Part shown: positions 1 to 8,712 of the stretch, in pieces
Layout of the letters: every line of letters begins with the position of its first letter
How positions within the stretch are numbered: the stretch's first letter is position 1
Assembly: GCF_000174415.1 (NCBI RefSeq)
Contig: NZ_ACJM01000002.1
Coordinates: 62,001-126,000, forward strand
Source: Dethiobacter alkaliphilus AHT 1
Lineage (GTDB): Bacteria > Bacillota > Dethiobacteria > Dethiobacterales > Dethiobacteraceae
DNA length: 64,000 bases
Direction of reading: 5' to 3'
Program-made: the position numbers and the translations under genes
The notes under the pieces: generated by a model
Database searches by the model: none
Told to the model about the DNA's origin: nothing
Seen by the model: only the letters and a program-made list of their open reading frames with translations

Positions 1-2640
1 CTGGACCACCCGGTTTTGGCCCGGCGCTACGAAGATTACCTGCAGCGTCTCATCCGCCTGGCAGAACAGGAAACCATACGCACCCGCAGCATGGAAGAGT
101 ATCATCACCTTGCCCGTTTTTATCTTGACCGTCTGCAGAAAATCCACCGGGCCTACACAGTCACCTATAACTGCGACCTGACATCTGCTTTTGCCCGGCT
201 TTGCCGGACTGAAAAACTGGAGCTGATTACCACCTGTGCCACGCACGGATACCTGCCACTGCTCAAAACACCGGAGGCTGTCCGGGCTCAGGTAGGAATA
301 GGCCTGGAAGCCTTTGCTACCCGTTTCGGTTTTTATCCCCGGGGAATCTGGTTGCCCGAATGCGGTTATTTCTCCGGGCTGGACCACATCCTGGCTGAAA
401 AAAACGTGGAGTATTGTTTTGTGGATACCCACGGCGTACAAAACGCCTGGCCCACTCCCAGACATGATGTATATGCTCCGGTCCAGACTGCAGCGGGAGT
501 TGCTGTTTTTGCCCGGGATCCGGAAACATCTTCTCAGGTTTGGAGCCTTCACTCCGGTTATCCCGGTGATGAGAACTACCGGGAGTATTACCGCGATATC
601 GGTTTTGAACTGGATGAGGACTATATTAAACAGTACCTGCCTTATCCTGTCCGGGTAAATACCGGGATGAAATATTGGCGCGTCACCGGAGGTGAGGGCC
701 CCAAAGAGCCCTATAACCCCCACAGAGCGCAACAAAAGGCTCTGGAGCACGCGCAAAACTTTCACTTTAACCGGGAGCGGCAAATCGAATATCTACAAAA
801 CGAAGGTAATCAATCTCCTGTGGTTACCGCTCCCTATGATGCTGAGCTATTTGGTCACTGGTGGTTTGAAGGCCCTGATTTTCTGGAGCAGTTATTTCGC
901 CACGCTGCAGAACATCAGGATGTTTATACTTTTACCACCCCCTCGGGCTATATAGATGCCCACGGCAGCGGTTCCCGGGCGGAACTTACCCATTCCAGCT
1001 GGGGGGAAGGGGGCTACAGTCAGGTTTGGCTCAATCCCAAAAATGACTGGCTCTACCCGCCGGCGCATCAGGCAGAAACATGCCTGATTCGCCAAGCCAC
1101 CGCTCACCCCGACCCCGATGATGCTCAAAAAAGGGCTTTAACCCAGATGGGTCGGGAACTTTTGTTGGTACAAAGCTCTGACTGGGCCTTTATGCTCAAT
1201 GCAGGTACCACAGACAACTATGCCCGCAGCCGCTTTAACTGTCACCTGGAAAACTTCCGGCGTTTAGACCATATGCTCTCCGAAGGCAGGGTTCTCCTTG
1301 ATGAGGTCACCGCCATGGAAACAGACGCATCCGGCCTTTTTCCCGGCATGCATACCAGAGCCTATGCGCCGGAACCTCTGACTTCAGCGGCAAATTTAAG
1401 TGAAAATCCGGCCACGCTCATGCTGTCCTGGGAGTATCCGCCGCAAATTATGGGCGGGTTGGCCAGGCATGTTGACGATCTCAGCCAGACACTGTGTGAA
1501 ATGAATCAGCCGGTTTCGGTGCTTACTTCCCACGCCGGCGATATGCCGGCTCAGGAGATAAACGGCGGAGTACAGGTCTATCGGGTAGCTCCTTATCAAC
1601 GGGCCGGAGAAGAAATAGATTTTCATGACTGGGTCATGCAGTTAAACCTGGTATTCTTTAACTTCGCCCAACACATTGTTCCGGCCAACCAATTTGCCGT
1701 TCTCCACGCCCATGACTGGCTGGTGGGCACCGCGGCATTAGGCATGAAACGCTTTTGGCGCCTGCCCCTGGTTGCCACTATCCATGCCACAGAATACGGC
1801 AGAAACGGCGGACTGTTTACCCCGCTGCAAAAACAAATCCACCAACACGAGCAAAAACTGGTGGACGGGGCAGACCGGGTTATCTGCTGCAGCGAATATA
1901 TGGCTCGGGAAGTATGCCGCCTTTTTGATGCACCTGCGGAAAAGATAACGGTCATCGAAAACGGTGTTATGCAGGAAAAGGTGGCCGCCAAACCCTTTTC
2001 CCGCCTGGAGCGGCAGCAATACGCCCGTGAGGATGAAGCAATTATCTTTTTTGTGGGGCGGCTGGTCCGGGAAAAGGGGGTAGAGGTACTTCTGCGTGCT
2101 CTGCCCGCCGTCTTTGCCGCTCATCCCAAAACACGGGCTGTCATCAGCGGCAAAGGCCCCATGCTGGAGTCGCTAAAACAGCAGGCCAAGGATCTGGGCA
2201 TTGCCGCCAAAGTTACCTTCACCGGCTTTATCACCGACACGGAGCGAAATCGTCTTTTGGCTGCCGCAGACATTGCCGTCTTTCCCAGCCTTTACGAGCC
2301 GTTTGGCATTGTGGCGCTGGAAGCCATGATTGCTGAAACTCCTGTGGTGGTCTCCGATGTGGGCGGCATGGGGGAAGTGGTCATTGACGGAGTAGACGGC
2401 CTGAAATGCCCCCCCGGCAATACCAAAGCCCTGTCTTCCTGTATACGCACTTTACTGGAAGACAAAAAGCTTTCTGCCAGGCTGGCCAAACAGGGCAAAG
2501 AAAAAGCCACCACCACATTTTCCTGGGATACGCTGGCGCAAAAAACAAAACAGGTCTACCGGGAGGTCTGGGAAGCAGCCAGACTGCCCGAGCCGCAGAG
2601 CAAGGAGGAGGATTATGCCACGTCCACTGGTACTGGGTAA
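1..2640 (+). CDS. GH57 (DUF1957) alpha-glucan branching enzyme fused to GT4 glycogen synthase-like domain, 5' end outside window
   Basis: The frame is open from base 1, so the N-terminus is missing; numbers below count from the TTG at 16. The first half is GH57: motif WLPECGY carries the likely nucleophile E115, and YDAELFGHWW carries the likely acid D275, as in GH57 branching enzymes. The second half, from about residue 465 (LSWEYPPQIMGGLARHV), is a GT-B glycosyltransferase of family GT4 with GRLVREKG and the acceptor/donor motif EPFGIVALEAMIAETPVVVS (EX7E). Known family roles are chain branching and chain extension of alpha-glucan from a nucleotide sugar. One polypeptide carrying both suggests coupled glycogen synthesis. 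It overlaps the next gene by 26 nt and heads a four-gene operon. Cytoplasmic; no signal peptide is visible in the part present. Confidence 0.9.
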   Translation: MDHPVLARRYEDYLQRLIRLAEQETIRTRSMEEYHHLARFYLDRLQKIHRAYTVTYNCDLTSAFARLCRTEKLELITTCATHGYLPLLKTPEAVRAQVGIGLEAFATRFGFYPRGIWLPECGYFSGLDHILAEKNVEYCFVDTHGVQNAWPTPRHDVYAPVQTAAGVAVFARDPETSSQVWSLHSGYPGDENYREYYRDIGFELDEDYIKQYLPYPVRVNTGMKYWRVTGGEGPKEPYNPHRAQQKALEHAQNFHFNRERQIEYLQNEGNQSPVVTAPYDAELFGHWWFEGPDFLEQLFRHAAEHQDVYTFTTPSGYIDAHGSGSRAELTHSSWGEGGYSQVWLNPKNDWLYPPAHQAETCLIRQATAHPDPDDAQKRALTQMGRELLLVQSSDWAFMLNAGTTDNYARSRFNCHLENFRRLDHMLSEGRVLLDEVTAMETDASGLFPGMHTRAYAPEPLTSAANLSENPATLMLSWEYPPQIMGGLARHVDDLSQTLCEMNQPVSVLTSHAGDMPAQEINGGVQVYRVAPYQRAGEEIDFHDWVMQLNLVFFNFAQHIVPANQFAVLHAHDWLVGTAALGMKRFWRLPLVATIHATEYGRNGGLFTPLQKQIHQHEQKLVDGADRVICCSEYMAREVCRLFDAPAEKITVIENGVMQEKVAAKPFSRLERQQYAREDEAIIFFVGRLVREKGVEVLLRALPAVFAAHPKTRAVISGKGPMLESLKQQAKDLGIAAKVTFTGFITDTERNRLLAAADIAVFPSLYEPFGIVALEAMIAETPVVVSDVGGMGEVVIDGVDGLKCPPGNTKALSSCIRTLLEDKKLSARLAKQGKEKATTTFSWDTLAQKTKQVYREVWEAARLPEPQSKEEDYATSTGTG

Positions 2641-4597
2641 CGGCCAAATGCTGATAAACTTTGACAGCTCTTTAAATATCCGTGACTTGTATTTTCCCTA
2701 TGTGGGGCAACTTAATCATGTGGGAGGCCACTACTGCTCCTTTGGAATCTGGGCGGACGGACGCTTTGCCTGGTGCTACGACAAGAACTGGGAAAAAACC
2801 ATTGGCTACAAGCATGAGTCTCTGGTCAGCGAAGTCAGTGCCCGCCATGATAAACTGGAAATAGAGCTATACATCAATGATGCGGTGCACTTTACCGACA
2901 ACATCTATCTGAAACGGATGACGGTAAAAAATAAGGCCGCTAAAAAAAGGGAAATTCGCATCTTTTTTACCCATGACTTTTCCATCGATGAAAGTGAAGT
3001 AGGCGATACCGCCGTCTATAATCCGGAAATTCCCGCCATTTACCACTACAAACGGAATCGCTACTTTTTGGCCAACGGCAGAGCTGACGGCCAGCTGATC
3101 TATGAATTTGCCACCGGCATAAAACGCTTCGGTGGAGCGGAAGGAACCTGGCGGGATGCCGAGGACGGCCGGTTAGCCAATAACCCCATCGCTCAGGGTT
3201 CAGTGGACAGCACCATTTCTTTTCGGATGTTTTTGGATGCCGGAGAAGAAAAAACGTTATATTATTGGCTGGTTGTGGGCAGAAACTATCAAGAGGTCCG
3301 GGACCTGGATAAGTATGTGGTGGACCGTACCCCGGCCCGCCTGCTGGAGCGAATTGAAACATACATGGCCAACTGGGTCAACAAACAAGACACCCACTTT
3401 GCCAATCTGCCACAGAATGTGGTAGACCAATACAAACGCAGCCTGTTGATTACCAGCACACAAATTGACCGCAACATGGGAGCCATCATCGCCGCCAATG
3501 ATTCAGATATTATCCAGTTTAACCGTGACCATTACAGCTACATGTGGCCTCGAGACGGAGCCCTGGTAGCCATGGCTGCCATCCAGGCCGGTTACCCTGA
3601 GCTTGTCACCCAGTTTTTCTATTTCTGCGAAAACTCCATCACCGATAAAGGGTTTTTGCTGCATAAATATAACCCCGACGGGTCGGTGGGTTCATCATGG
3701 CATCCGTGGGTGGAACACGGACGGGCACAACTGCCCATCCAGGAAGACGAAACCGCCCTTGTAATCTGTGCCCTGTGGGAATATTATCAGAAACAGAAGA
3801 ATTTAAACTTTGTCCAGTTCTGTTACCGCGGTTTTGTAAAACCTGCCGCCGATTTTATGATGAACTACATCGATGACGAGCTGGAGCTTCCCTTACCCAG
3901 CTATGATTTATGGGAAGAGAGAAGGGGGGTCTTTACATACACCGCAGCCACTGTTTACGCAGCACTTCAAGCCGCCTCCCGCTTTGCCGATATCCTGGGC
4001 GAGGAAGAAAAATGCCATGCCTACGCAGAAGCGGCCCGCAAACTGCATAAAGCCATCATGACTCATCTTTACGATGAAGATCTGGGCCGATTTATCCGGG
4101 GCTATCTTGTTAAACCCGACGGAACTTTGCAAAAAGACAGTACCTTGGAAAGTTCCCTGTGGGCGCTCTTTGCTTTTGAAGTGTTAGAACCCGACGATAA
4201 TCGCCTAATCAATACGATGGAGGCCATTGAAAAGGGTTTATGGGTAAAAACAGAAGTTGGCGGCATTGCCCGCTATACAGATGATTATTACTTCCAAAAG
4301 TCCCGGGAGATTGAAACGGTTCCCGGCAATCCCTGGATTATCTGTACCCTATGGCTGGCTCAATGGCATATTGCCAAAGCCAAAACCACCGAAGATCTGG
4401 AACAGGCGGTGGAGCTGTTGTCCTGGGCTGACCGCTGGTCGCTTTCCTCCGGAGTACTCTCAGAGCAACTGCATCCTTACAACGGTTCACCGGTGTCTGT
4501 GGCACCCCTGACCTGGTCCCATGCCACCTATGTTGCCACCGTAGGTGCTTACCTGAAAAAATATGAGGAACTAACCGATATCACCTGTCAATGGTAA
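2615..4597 (+). CDS. GH15 family glucoamylase/glucodextranase-like hydrolase
   Basis: This 660-residue protein has the GH15 layout: an N-terminal beta-sandwich domain (about 1-260) and a C-terminal (alpha/alpha)6 barrel. In the barrel, YDLWEERRG supplies the expected general acid E434, and LSEQLHPYNG with PLTWSHATYV supplies the general base E617. The family releases glucose from alpha-1,4 (sometimes alpha-1,6) glucan ends by inversion. There is no signal peptide, so it probably acts on intracellular glycogen. The ATG is preceded by AAGGAGGAG inside the end of the upstream gene, indicating translational coupling. The following kinase could phosphorylate the glucose it frees. Confidence 0.9.
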   Translation: MPRPLVLGNGQMLINFDSSLNIRDLYFPYVGQLNHVGGHYCSFGIWADGRFAWCYDKNWEKTIGYKHESLVSEVSARHDKLEIELYINDAVHFTDNIYLKRMTVKNKAAKKREIRIFFTHDFSIDESEVGDTAVYNPEIPAIYHYKRNRYFLANGRADGQLIYEFATGIKRFGGAEGTWRDAEDGRLANNPIAQGSVDSTISFRMFLDAGEEKTLYYWLVVGRNYQEVRDLDKYVVDRTPARLLERIETYMANWVNKQDTHFANLPQNVVDQYKRSLLITSTQIDRNMGAIIAANDSDIIQFNRDHYSYMWPRDGALVAMAAIQAGYPELVTQFFYFCENSITDKGFLLHKYNPDGSVGSSWHPWVEHGRAQLPIQEDETALVICALWEYYQKQKNLNFVQFCYRGFVKPAADFMMNYIDDELELPLPSYDLWEERRGVFTYTAATVYAALQAASRFADILGEEEKCHAYAEAARKLHKAIMTHLYDEDLGRFIRGYLVKPDGTLQKDSTLESSLWALFAFEVLEPDDNRLINTMEAIEKGLWVKTEVGGIARYTDDYYFQKSREIETVPGNPWIICTLWLAQWHIAKAKTTEDLEQAVELLSWADRWSLSSGVLSEQLHPYNGSPVSVAPLTWSHATYVATVGAYLKKYEELTDITCQW

Positions 4598-4621
4598 ATC
4601 CATATTAAACGGAGAAAAAAT

Positions 4622-5602
4622 ATGACCAACAACTTATATGCCGCCATAGATCTGGGCGGCACCAAAATCTACTCTGTTTTGGCCGACAGTAAGGGAGACA
4701 TCCTGGCCCACACAAGACTGGAAACCCGTGCCCGTGAAGGGTCGGAAACAGTAATGGATCAGATGGTATCCTCTGTTGACCAACTCCTGGAGAAGTCCGG
4801 CGGGAAAAAAGAACAACTAGCCAAGATAGGTGTGTGCATTGCCGGCTTCTATGACTGGGAAAAGCGCCTGTTAATCCATTCGCCCAATATGGCCGGCTGG
4901 TCCGATGTGGATGTGGAAAGCCGGCTGCAGGACAAGCTGGGTATCCCGGTTATTGCCGAAAACGATGCCAATGCGGCGGCTCTGGGAGAATCACGCCGCG
5001 GCGCGGGGCAGGGAAGCGGTGACATGGTTTTTATCACAGTAAGTACCGGCATCGGGGCCGGTCTAATAACAGACGGCAAGATATACCGCGGTAGCCGGGG
5101 GTTTGCCGGTGAAGCAGGCCATATGGTGGTTAAACCGGACGGGCCACTTTGCGGCTGCGGCCGCCGCGGCTGCCTGGAAACAGTGGCTTCCGGCACAGCA
5201 ATTGCCCGCATTGCCAATGAACAAATGCAAAACGGCCGCAAAACTATCTTATCCGAAATTACAGCACAAAACAGCAAGGTCACAGCTCCCGATGTGTTTG
5301 CCGCAGCCAAAAAGAAAGACCCTTTGGCTCAGGAAGTACTGCAGGGAGCCATACATTATCTGGGTATAGGACTTGTGAACCTGGTTAACCTCTTAAATCC
5401 GCAGGTAATAGTAATTGGCGGCGGCGTGGCAGAAGCCGGAGACGACCTGTTTGTGCCCCTGCGACAAATTATTGCCGAACATGCAGTTCCGCCGGCAGCC
5501 GCATCCGTAACGCTACGTAAAGCAGAACTGGGCGTGGAAGCGGGAGTAGCCGGCATGCTCTGCCTGCTGACAGAATCAAAGGCTTTGGGGGAGGGAGAAT
5601 AG
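4622..5602 (+). CDS. ROK family glucokinase
   Basis: The protein has 326 residues. The N-terminal phosphate-binding motif DLGGTK begins at D10. The ROK zinc site is intact: H167 in GEAGHM followed by CGCGRRGC with C177, C179 and C184. The family phosphorylates glucose or related sugars with ATP in the cytoplasm. It lies 24 nt after the glucoamylase gene and abuts the debranching-enzyme gene, so the operon can release glucose and convert it to glucose-6-phosphate. A ROK repressor is excluded because there is no N-terminal helix-turn-helix. The exact sugar cannot be settled from sequence. Confidence 0.9.
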   Translation: MTNNLYAAIDLGGTKIYSVLADSKGDILAHTRLETRAREGSETVMDQMVSSVDQLLEKSGGKKEQLAKIGVCIAGFYDWEKRLLIHSPNMAGWSDVDVESRLQDKLGIPVIAENDANAAALGESRRGAGQGSGDMVFITVSTGIGAGLITDGKIYRGSRGFAGEAGHMVVKPDGPLCGCGRRGCLETVASGTAIARIANEQMQNGRKTILSEITAQNSKVTAPDVFAAAKKKDPLAQEVLQGAIHYLGIGLVNLVNLLNPQVIVIGGGVAEAGDDLFVPLRQIIAEHAVPPAAASVTLRKAELGVEAGVAGMLCLLTESKALGEGE

Positions 5603-7594
5603 ATGAGATTTGGACCAAATCTGGCGGGAGACTGGGAAAAAGGCGCTGAAAAGGAATGGCTCTTAACAAATGGCTTAGGTGATTATGCCGGAGGCACCAT
5701 TGCCGGCACCAATACCCGTCGTTATCACGGCCTCTTAATCGCCAGTCCTCCCACCGGCGGCGGGCGCCGTTTATTTGTCAGCAAAGTACAGGAAGAATTA
5801 ACGGTGGAAGGCAAAACTTATTATTTGGCGGCCAATGAACTGGCAGACGGGTACCGCCAAAACGGCAATATACATTTAGTGGAATTTATCCTGGAGCCAA
5901 TTCCCACCTTCGTATATCGCCTGGAAGACATTTACCTCATAAAAGAGCTGTTTATGGTTCACGGCGAAGCCACCACCATTGTCCGTTATAAGCTGGAGGC
6001 CAACCGACCCTGCAGCTTGCGAATTTACCCTCTGGTAAACGATCGTTCCCATCATAGTGTAAATGACAGCCCGTCCTGGCCCTTTGATAAAAAAATTGAA
6101 AAGACATGCGTCCATGTCAACTCACCGGATGGCCCCACCGTTACCCTGGAAGCCACAACCGGAGTGTTTAAGGAAATGTATGCCTGGTTCCATAACATGT
6201 GCTACCCCCATGAGAAGGAAAGGGGGGAGGAGCACCTGGAACATCACTTTATACCCGGATTCTGGGAGATGGAGTTTGAGTCCGGCGGAGAATTTGCCCT
6301 GTCTGCCTCACTTCACGGGTCCCGTGTGGAACAGTACAACCAGCTATACGAAAAAGAAATCAATAGACGCAAAGAGGTTACCGCCCGGGTTCGCACACAA
6401 AAACCTCTTTGTCGCGAACTGGCACGCGCCGGTGATAAATTTATTGTCAAAAAAAATGGAGAAACCGGCATTATTGCCGGCTATCCGTGGTTTGATGAAT
6501 GGGGCCGTGATACGTTCATTTCTCTGCCCGGTTTACTGCTGGTAACGGGGATGTACGAAGAGGCCCGGCAAGTACTGGCCAAATATGCCCGCTATGAACA
6601 AAACGGACTGATGCCCAATTTTATCCCCGATGACGGGGGAGAACCGCAATATAACACTGTAGATGCGTCCCTTTGGTATATCCAGGCCGTAAAAAGCTAC
6701 CTGGATTATACCGGAGACATGTCCTTTATTAAAACAGAAATTTATCCCATCCTCAAAAAAATAATCCAAAGCTACCGGGTGGGTACAGACTACGGCATTG
6801 TCATGGATGCCGACGGCCTGATTACCGCTGGTGAAAAAGGGGTTCAGCTAACCTGGATGGATGCCAAGGTGGGAGAATGGGTAGTGACACCGCGCCACGG
6901 CAAGGCAGTAGAGATAAATGCTCTGTGGTATAACGCTCTTTATTTCATGACCCTTTTGGCCGGCTGCATCGGAGATCAGGATGCTCGTAAGCTTTACGGT
7001 GAACTGGCTCTGCGCGTCCAGGAAAAATTCCCCACCACGTTCTGGTGTGTTCGTCATGATTACCTGGCCGATGTGGTCTTTCGCGGTGAAAGGGATGAAC
7101 GGCTGCGGCCAAACCAGATTTTTGCCTTAAGCCTGCCGTACCGCTTACTCTCCACCCGGCAGGAAAAACAGGTTTTAAACGCCGTTGGCCGTCATCTCTA
7201 CACTCCCTTTGGCCTGCGCACCTTAGCGCCTTACGAGACAGATTACCGCCCCGGATACTTTGGCGACAGGCTCAGCAGAGACGGCGCTTATCACCAGGGC
7301 ACTGCCTGGGCATGGCTCATCGGCCCTTACGTGTCAGCGTACCGACGCGTACACAAATACTCCAGGCCTTCCCGTAAAGTAGCTACACGTATGCTGGCCC
7401 CGTTTTTTCACCACCTCTTTGACTTTGGCCTGGCTTCCATTGCAGAAATCTATGACGGAGAGCACCCCCACACACCCCGCGGCTGCCCGTATCAGGCCTG
7501 GAGCGTAGCCGAGCTGTTACGCGTCTACGTCCAGGAAGTACTGGAGAAGCGCCCCAAACCCCAGTGGGTGTGTGAAACTAATATTCAGTCATAA
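5603..7594 (+). CDS. Amylo-alpha-1,6-glucosidase (glycogen debranching enzyme, GH133-like)
   Basis: The 663-residue protein has a bacterial GDE N-terminal domain (LTNGLGDYAGGT, NTRRYHGLL near residues 13-38) and a C-terminal GDE catalytic barrel. WFDEWGRDTFISLPG starts at W296 and includes D298, E299 and D303. Further barrel motifs are DASLWYI, TWMDAKVGEWVVTPRHGKAVEINALWYN and YHQGTAWAWLIGP. The family hydrolyses alpha-1,6 branch points of limit dextrin. The start codon directly follows the kinase stop, indicating co-translation. It completes a glycogen build-and-degrade set with the three genes before it. Cytoplasmic. Confidence 0.93.
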   Translation: MRFGPNLAGDWEKGAEKEWLLTNGLGDYAGGTIAGTNTRRYHGLLIASPPTGGGRRLFVSKVQEELTVEGKTYYLAANELADGYRQNGNIHLVEFILEPIPTFVYRLEDIYLIKELFMVHGEATTIVRYKLEANRPCSLRIYPLVNDRSHHSVNDSPSWPFDKKIEKTCVHVNSPDGPTVTLEATTGVFKEMYAWFHNMCYPHEKERGEEHLEHHFIPGFWEMEFESGGEFALSASLHGSRVEQYNQLYEKEINRRKEVTARVRTQKPLCRELARAGDKFIVKKNGETGIIAGYPWFDEWGRDTFISLPGLLLVTGMYEEARQVLAKYARYEQNGLMPNFIPDDGGEPQYNTVDASLWYIQAVKSYLDYTGDMSFIKTEIYPILKKIIQSYRVGTDYGIVMDADGLITAGEKGVQLTWMDAKVGEWVVTPRHGKAVEINALWYNALYFMTLLAGCIGDQDARKLYGELALRVQEKFPTTFWCVRHDYLADVVFRGERDERLRPNQIFALSLPYRLLSTRQEKQVLNAVGRHLYTPFGLRTLAPYETDYRPGYFGDRLSRDGAYHQGTAWAWLIGPYVSAYRRVHKYSRPSRKVATRMLAPFFHHLFDFGLASIAEIYDGEHPHTPRGCPYQAWSVAELLRVYVQEVLEKRPKPQWVCETNIQS

Positions 7595-7612
7595 TCCTTT
7601 TCACCCCAGGAT

Positions 7613-7654
7613 AATTGTGATAATATTTGATATAGACAGAAATTTATCACAATT
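7613..7654. promoter_or_regulatory. 11-bp perfect inverted repeat ahead of the EamA gene
   Basis: AATTGTGATAA at 7613-7623 is repeated in inverted form as TTATCACAATT at 7644-7654, with a 20-nt spacer. The right arm ends just before the GGAGGAG ribosome binding site. The half-site TTGTGA/TCACAA recalls CRP/FNR-family operators, but the spacer is too long for a single classical site. It could be two half-sites or a weak hairpin in the leader. Confidence 0.45.
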
Positions 7655-7668
7655 TGGAGGAGACATTC

Positions 7669-8616
7669 TTGGGAGAACTTCTGGCACTGCTGGGTGGCTT
7701 CTTTTTTAGTTCCAGCAATCTGATGGCCCGTCAGGGCATGAAAACCATGGAAAGAAACGGCGGCCAGCTGGTTACGCTGCTGATGACAAATACGGTCAAC
7801 ATCATTGCCTTACTGATTCTTGTTCTTTTATCGGCGTTGCCGCAGCTGACATTCTGGGGACTGTTTTATTTTGGCCTGGCAGGAGTATTTACCACCTTTG
7901 CCGGGCGCTTTTTCCTGTTTGCCTCAATTGAGCGCATCGGCGCTACCCGTGCCGGCCTCTTTAAAGTGTCGGCACCGATGTTTACCATCTTTTTGGGCAT
8001 TACCATTCTGGGGGACCGACTAACCCCCACAGACTTCATCGGTTCTGCGGTGGTGCTTTCCGGCCTTTATATCTTATCTGCGTCTAAAGATATGAAAGCG
8101 CCTTCTGCCAACATCGGTATTGTTCCGGCAGAGGTAGCAAAAACCAGAGAAAAGCCCTTTGCTCTGGACATGGGAGTAATTTTCGGTGTGCTTTCCGGAC
8201 TATCTCTCAGCGTGGGCCATATATTGCGCCAATTGGGAATGCGCCAAATCGGCTCGCCCATCGTCGGTGTGGCGGCAGGGACAGTAGTATCTTTGCTCTG
8301 CATCATCATCTACATGCTAATAAAAAACCGCGGTGATTTCGAAAACATAACTGCTTCCGCCAAGCAGGCACTTTGCTTTAAAAAAGAGTGCCGCGGCTAC
8401 CTGTGGTGCGGCTTCTTCAACACCCTGGCACAATACCTGTTTTTTGCTTCACTGCTCTATACCAGCGTATCCATCGCCAACATCCTCATCTCCACAGAAG
8501 CACTGTTTAACCTACTGCTGGTGGCACTATTTTTCCGCTCCGACGAACCGCTGTCACCACGTCTTATTTTTATCTCCCTGTTTATCCTGGCAGGTGTGGT
8601 TTTGGTAATTCTATAA
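7669..8616 (+). CDS. EamA/DMT family transporter
   Basis: This is an integral membrane protein of about 315 residues with roughly ten hydrophobic segments arranged as two EamA repeats (about 1-145 and 170-315). GRFFLFASIERIGATRAGLF is typical of the first repeat, and ILISTEALFNLLLVALFF of the second. I chose TTG at 7669 because GGAGGAG (7656-7662) lies 6 nt upstream. An earlier in-frame TTG at 7654 overlaps that ribosome binding site. DMT proteins export or import small metabolites, and the substrate cannot be inferred. It is separated from the glycogen operon by an inverted repeat and ends at a terminator. Confidence 0.85.
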   Translation: MGELLALLGGFFFSSSNLMARQGMKTMERNGGQLVTLLMTNTVNIIALLILVLLSALPQLTFWGLFYFGLAGVFTTFAGRFFLFASIERIGATRAGLFKVSAPMFTIFLGITILGDRLTPTDFIGSAVVLSGLYILSASKDMKAPSANIGIVPAEVAKTREKPFALDMGVIFGVLSGLSLSVGHILRQLGMRQIGSPIVGVAAGTVVSLLCIIIYMLIKNRGDFENITASAKQALCFKKECRGYLWCGFFNTLAQYLFFASLLYTSVSIANILISTEALFNLLLVALFFRSDEPLSPRLIFISLFILAGVVLVIL

Positions 8617-8618
8617 AT

Positions 8619-8640
8619 CCGGCTGCGGCCGGTTTTTTAT
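8619..8640 (+). terminator. Rho-independent terminator after EamA gene
   Basis: CCGGC and GCCGG pair around a TGCG loop and are followed by six T residues, immediately after the stop codon. Confidence 0.8.
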
Positions 8641-8681
8641 TTACTCTGCACAAGCTGCGCAATACCTTCAGAAGATTAATA

Positions 8682-8710
8682 AAGCCGACACCTACAGGTG
8701 CCGGCTTTAT
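8682..8710 (-). terminator. Hairpin downstream of the first DASS gene
   Basis: AAAGCCG-ACACC pairs with GGTG-CCGGCTTT across a short loop. It lies just after the end of the minus-strand transporter gene and faces the plus-strand terminator, so the two convergent units are insulated. Confidence 0.6.
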
Positions 8711-8712
8711 GT

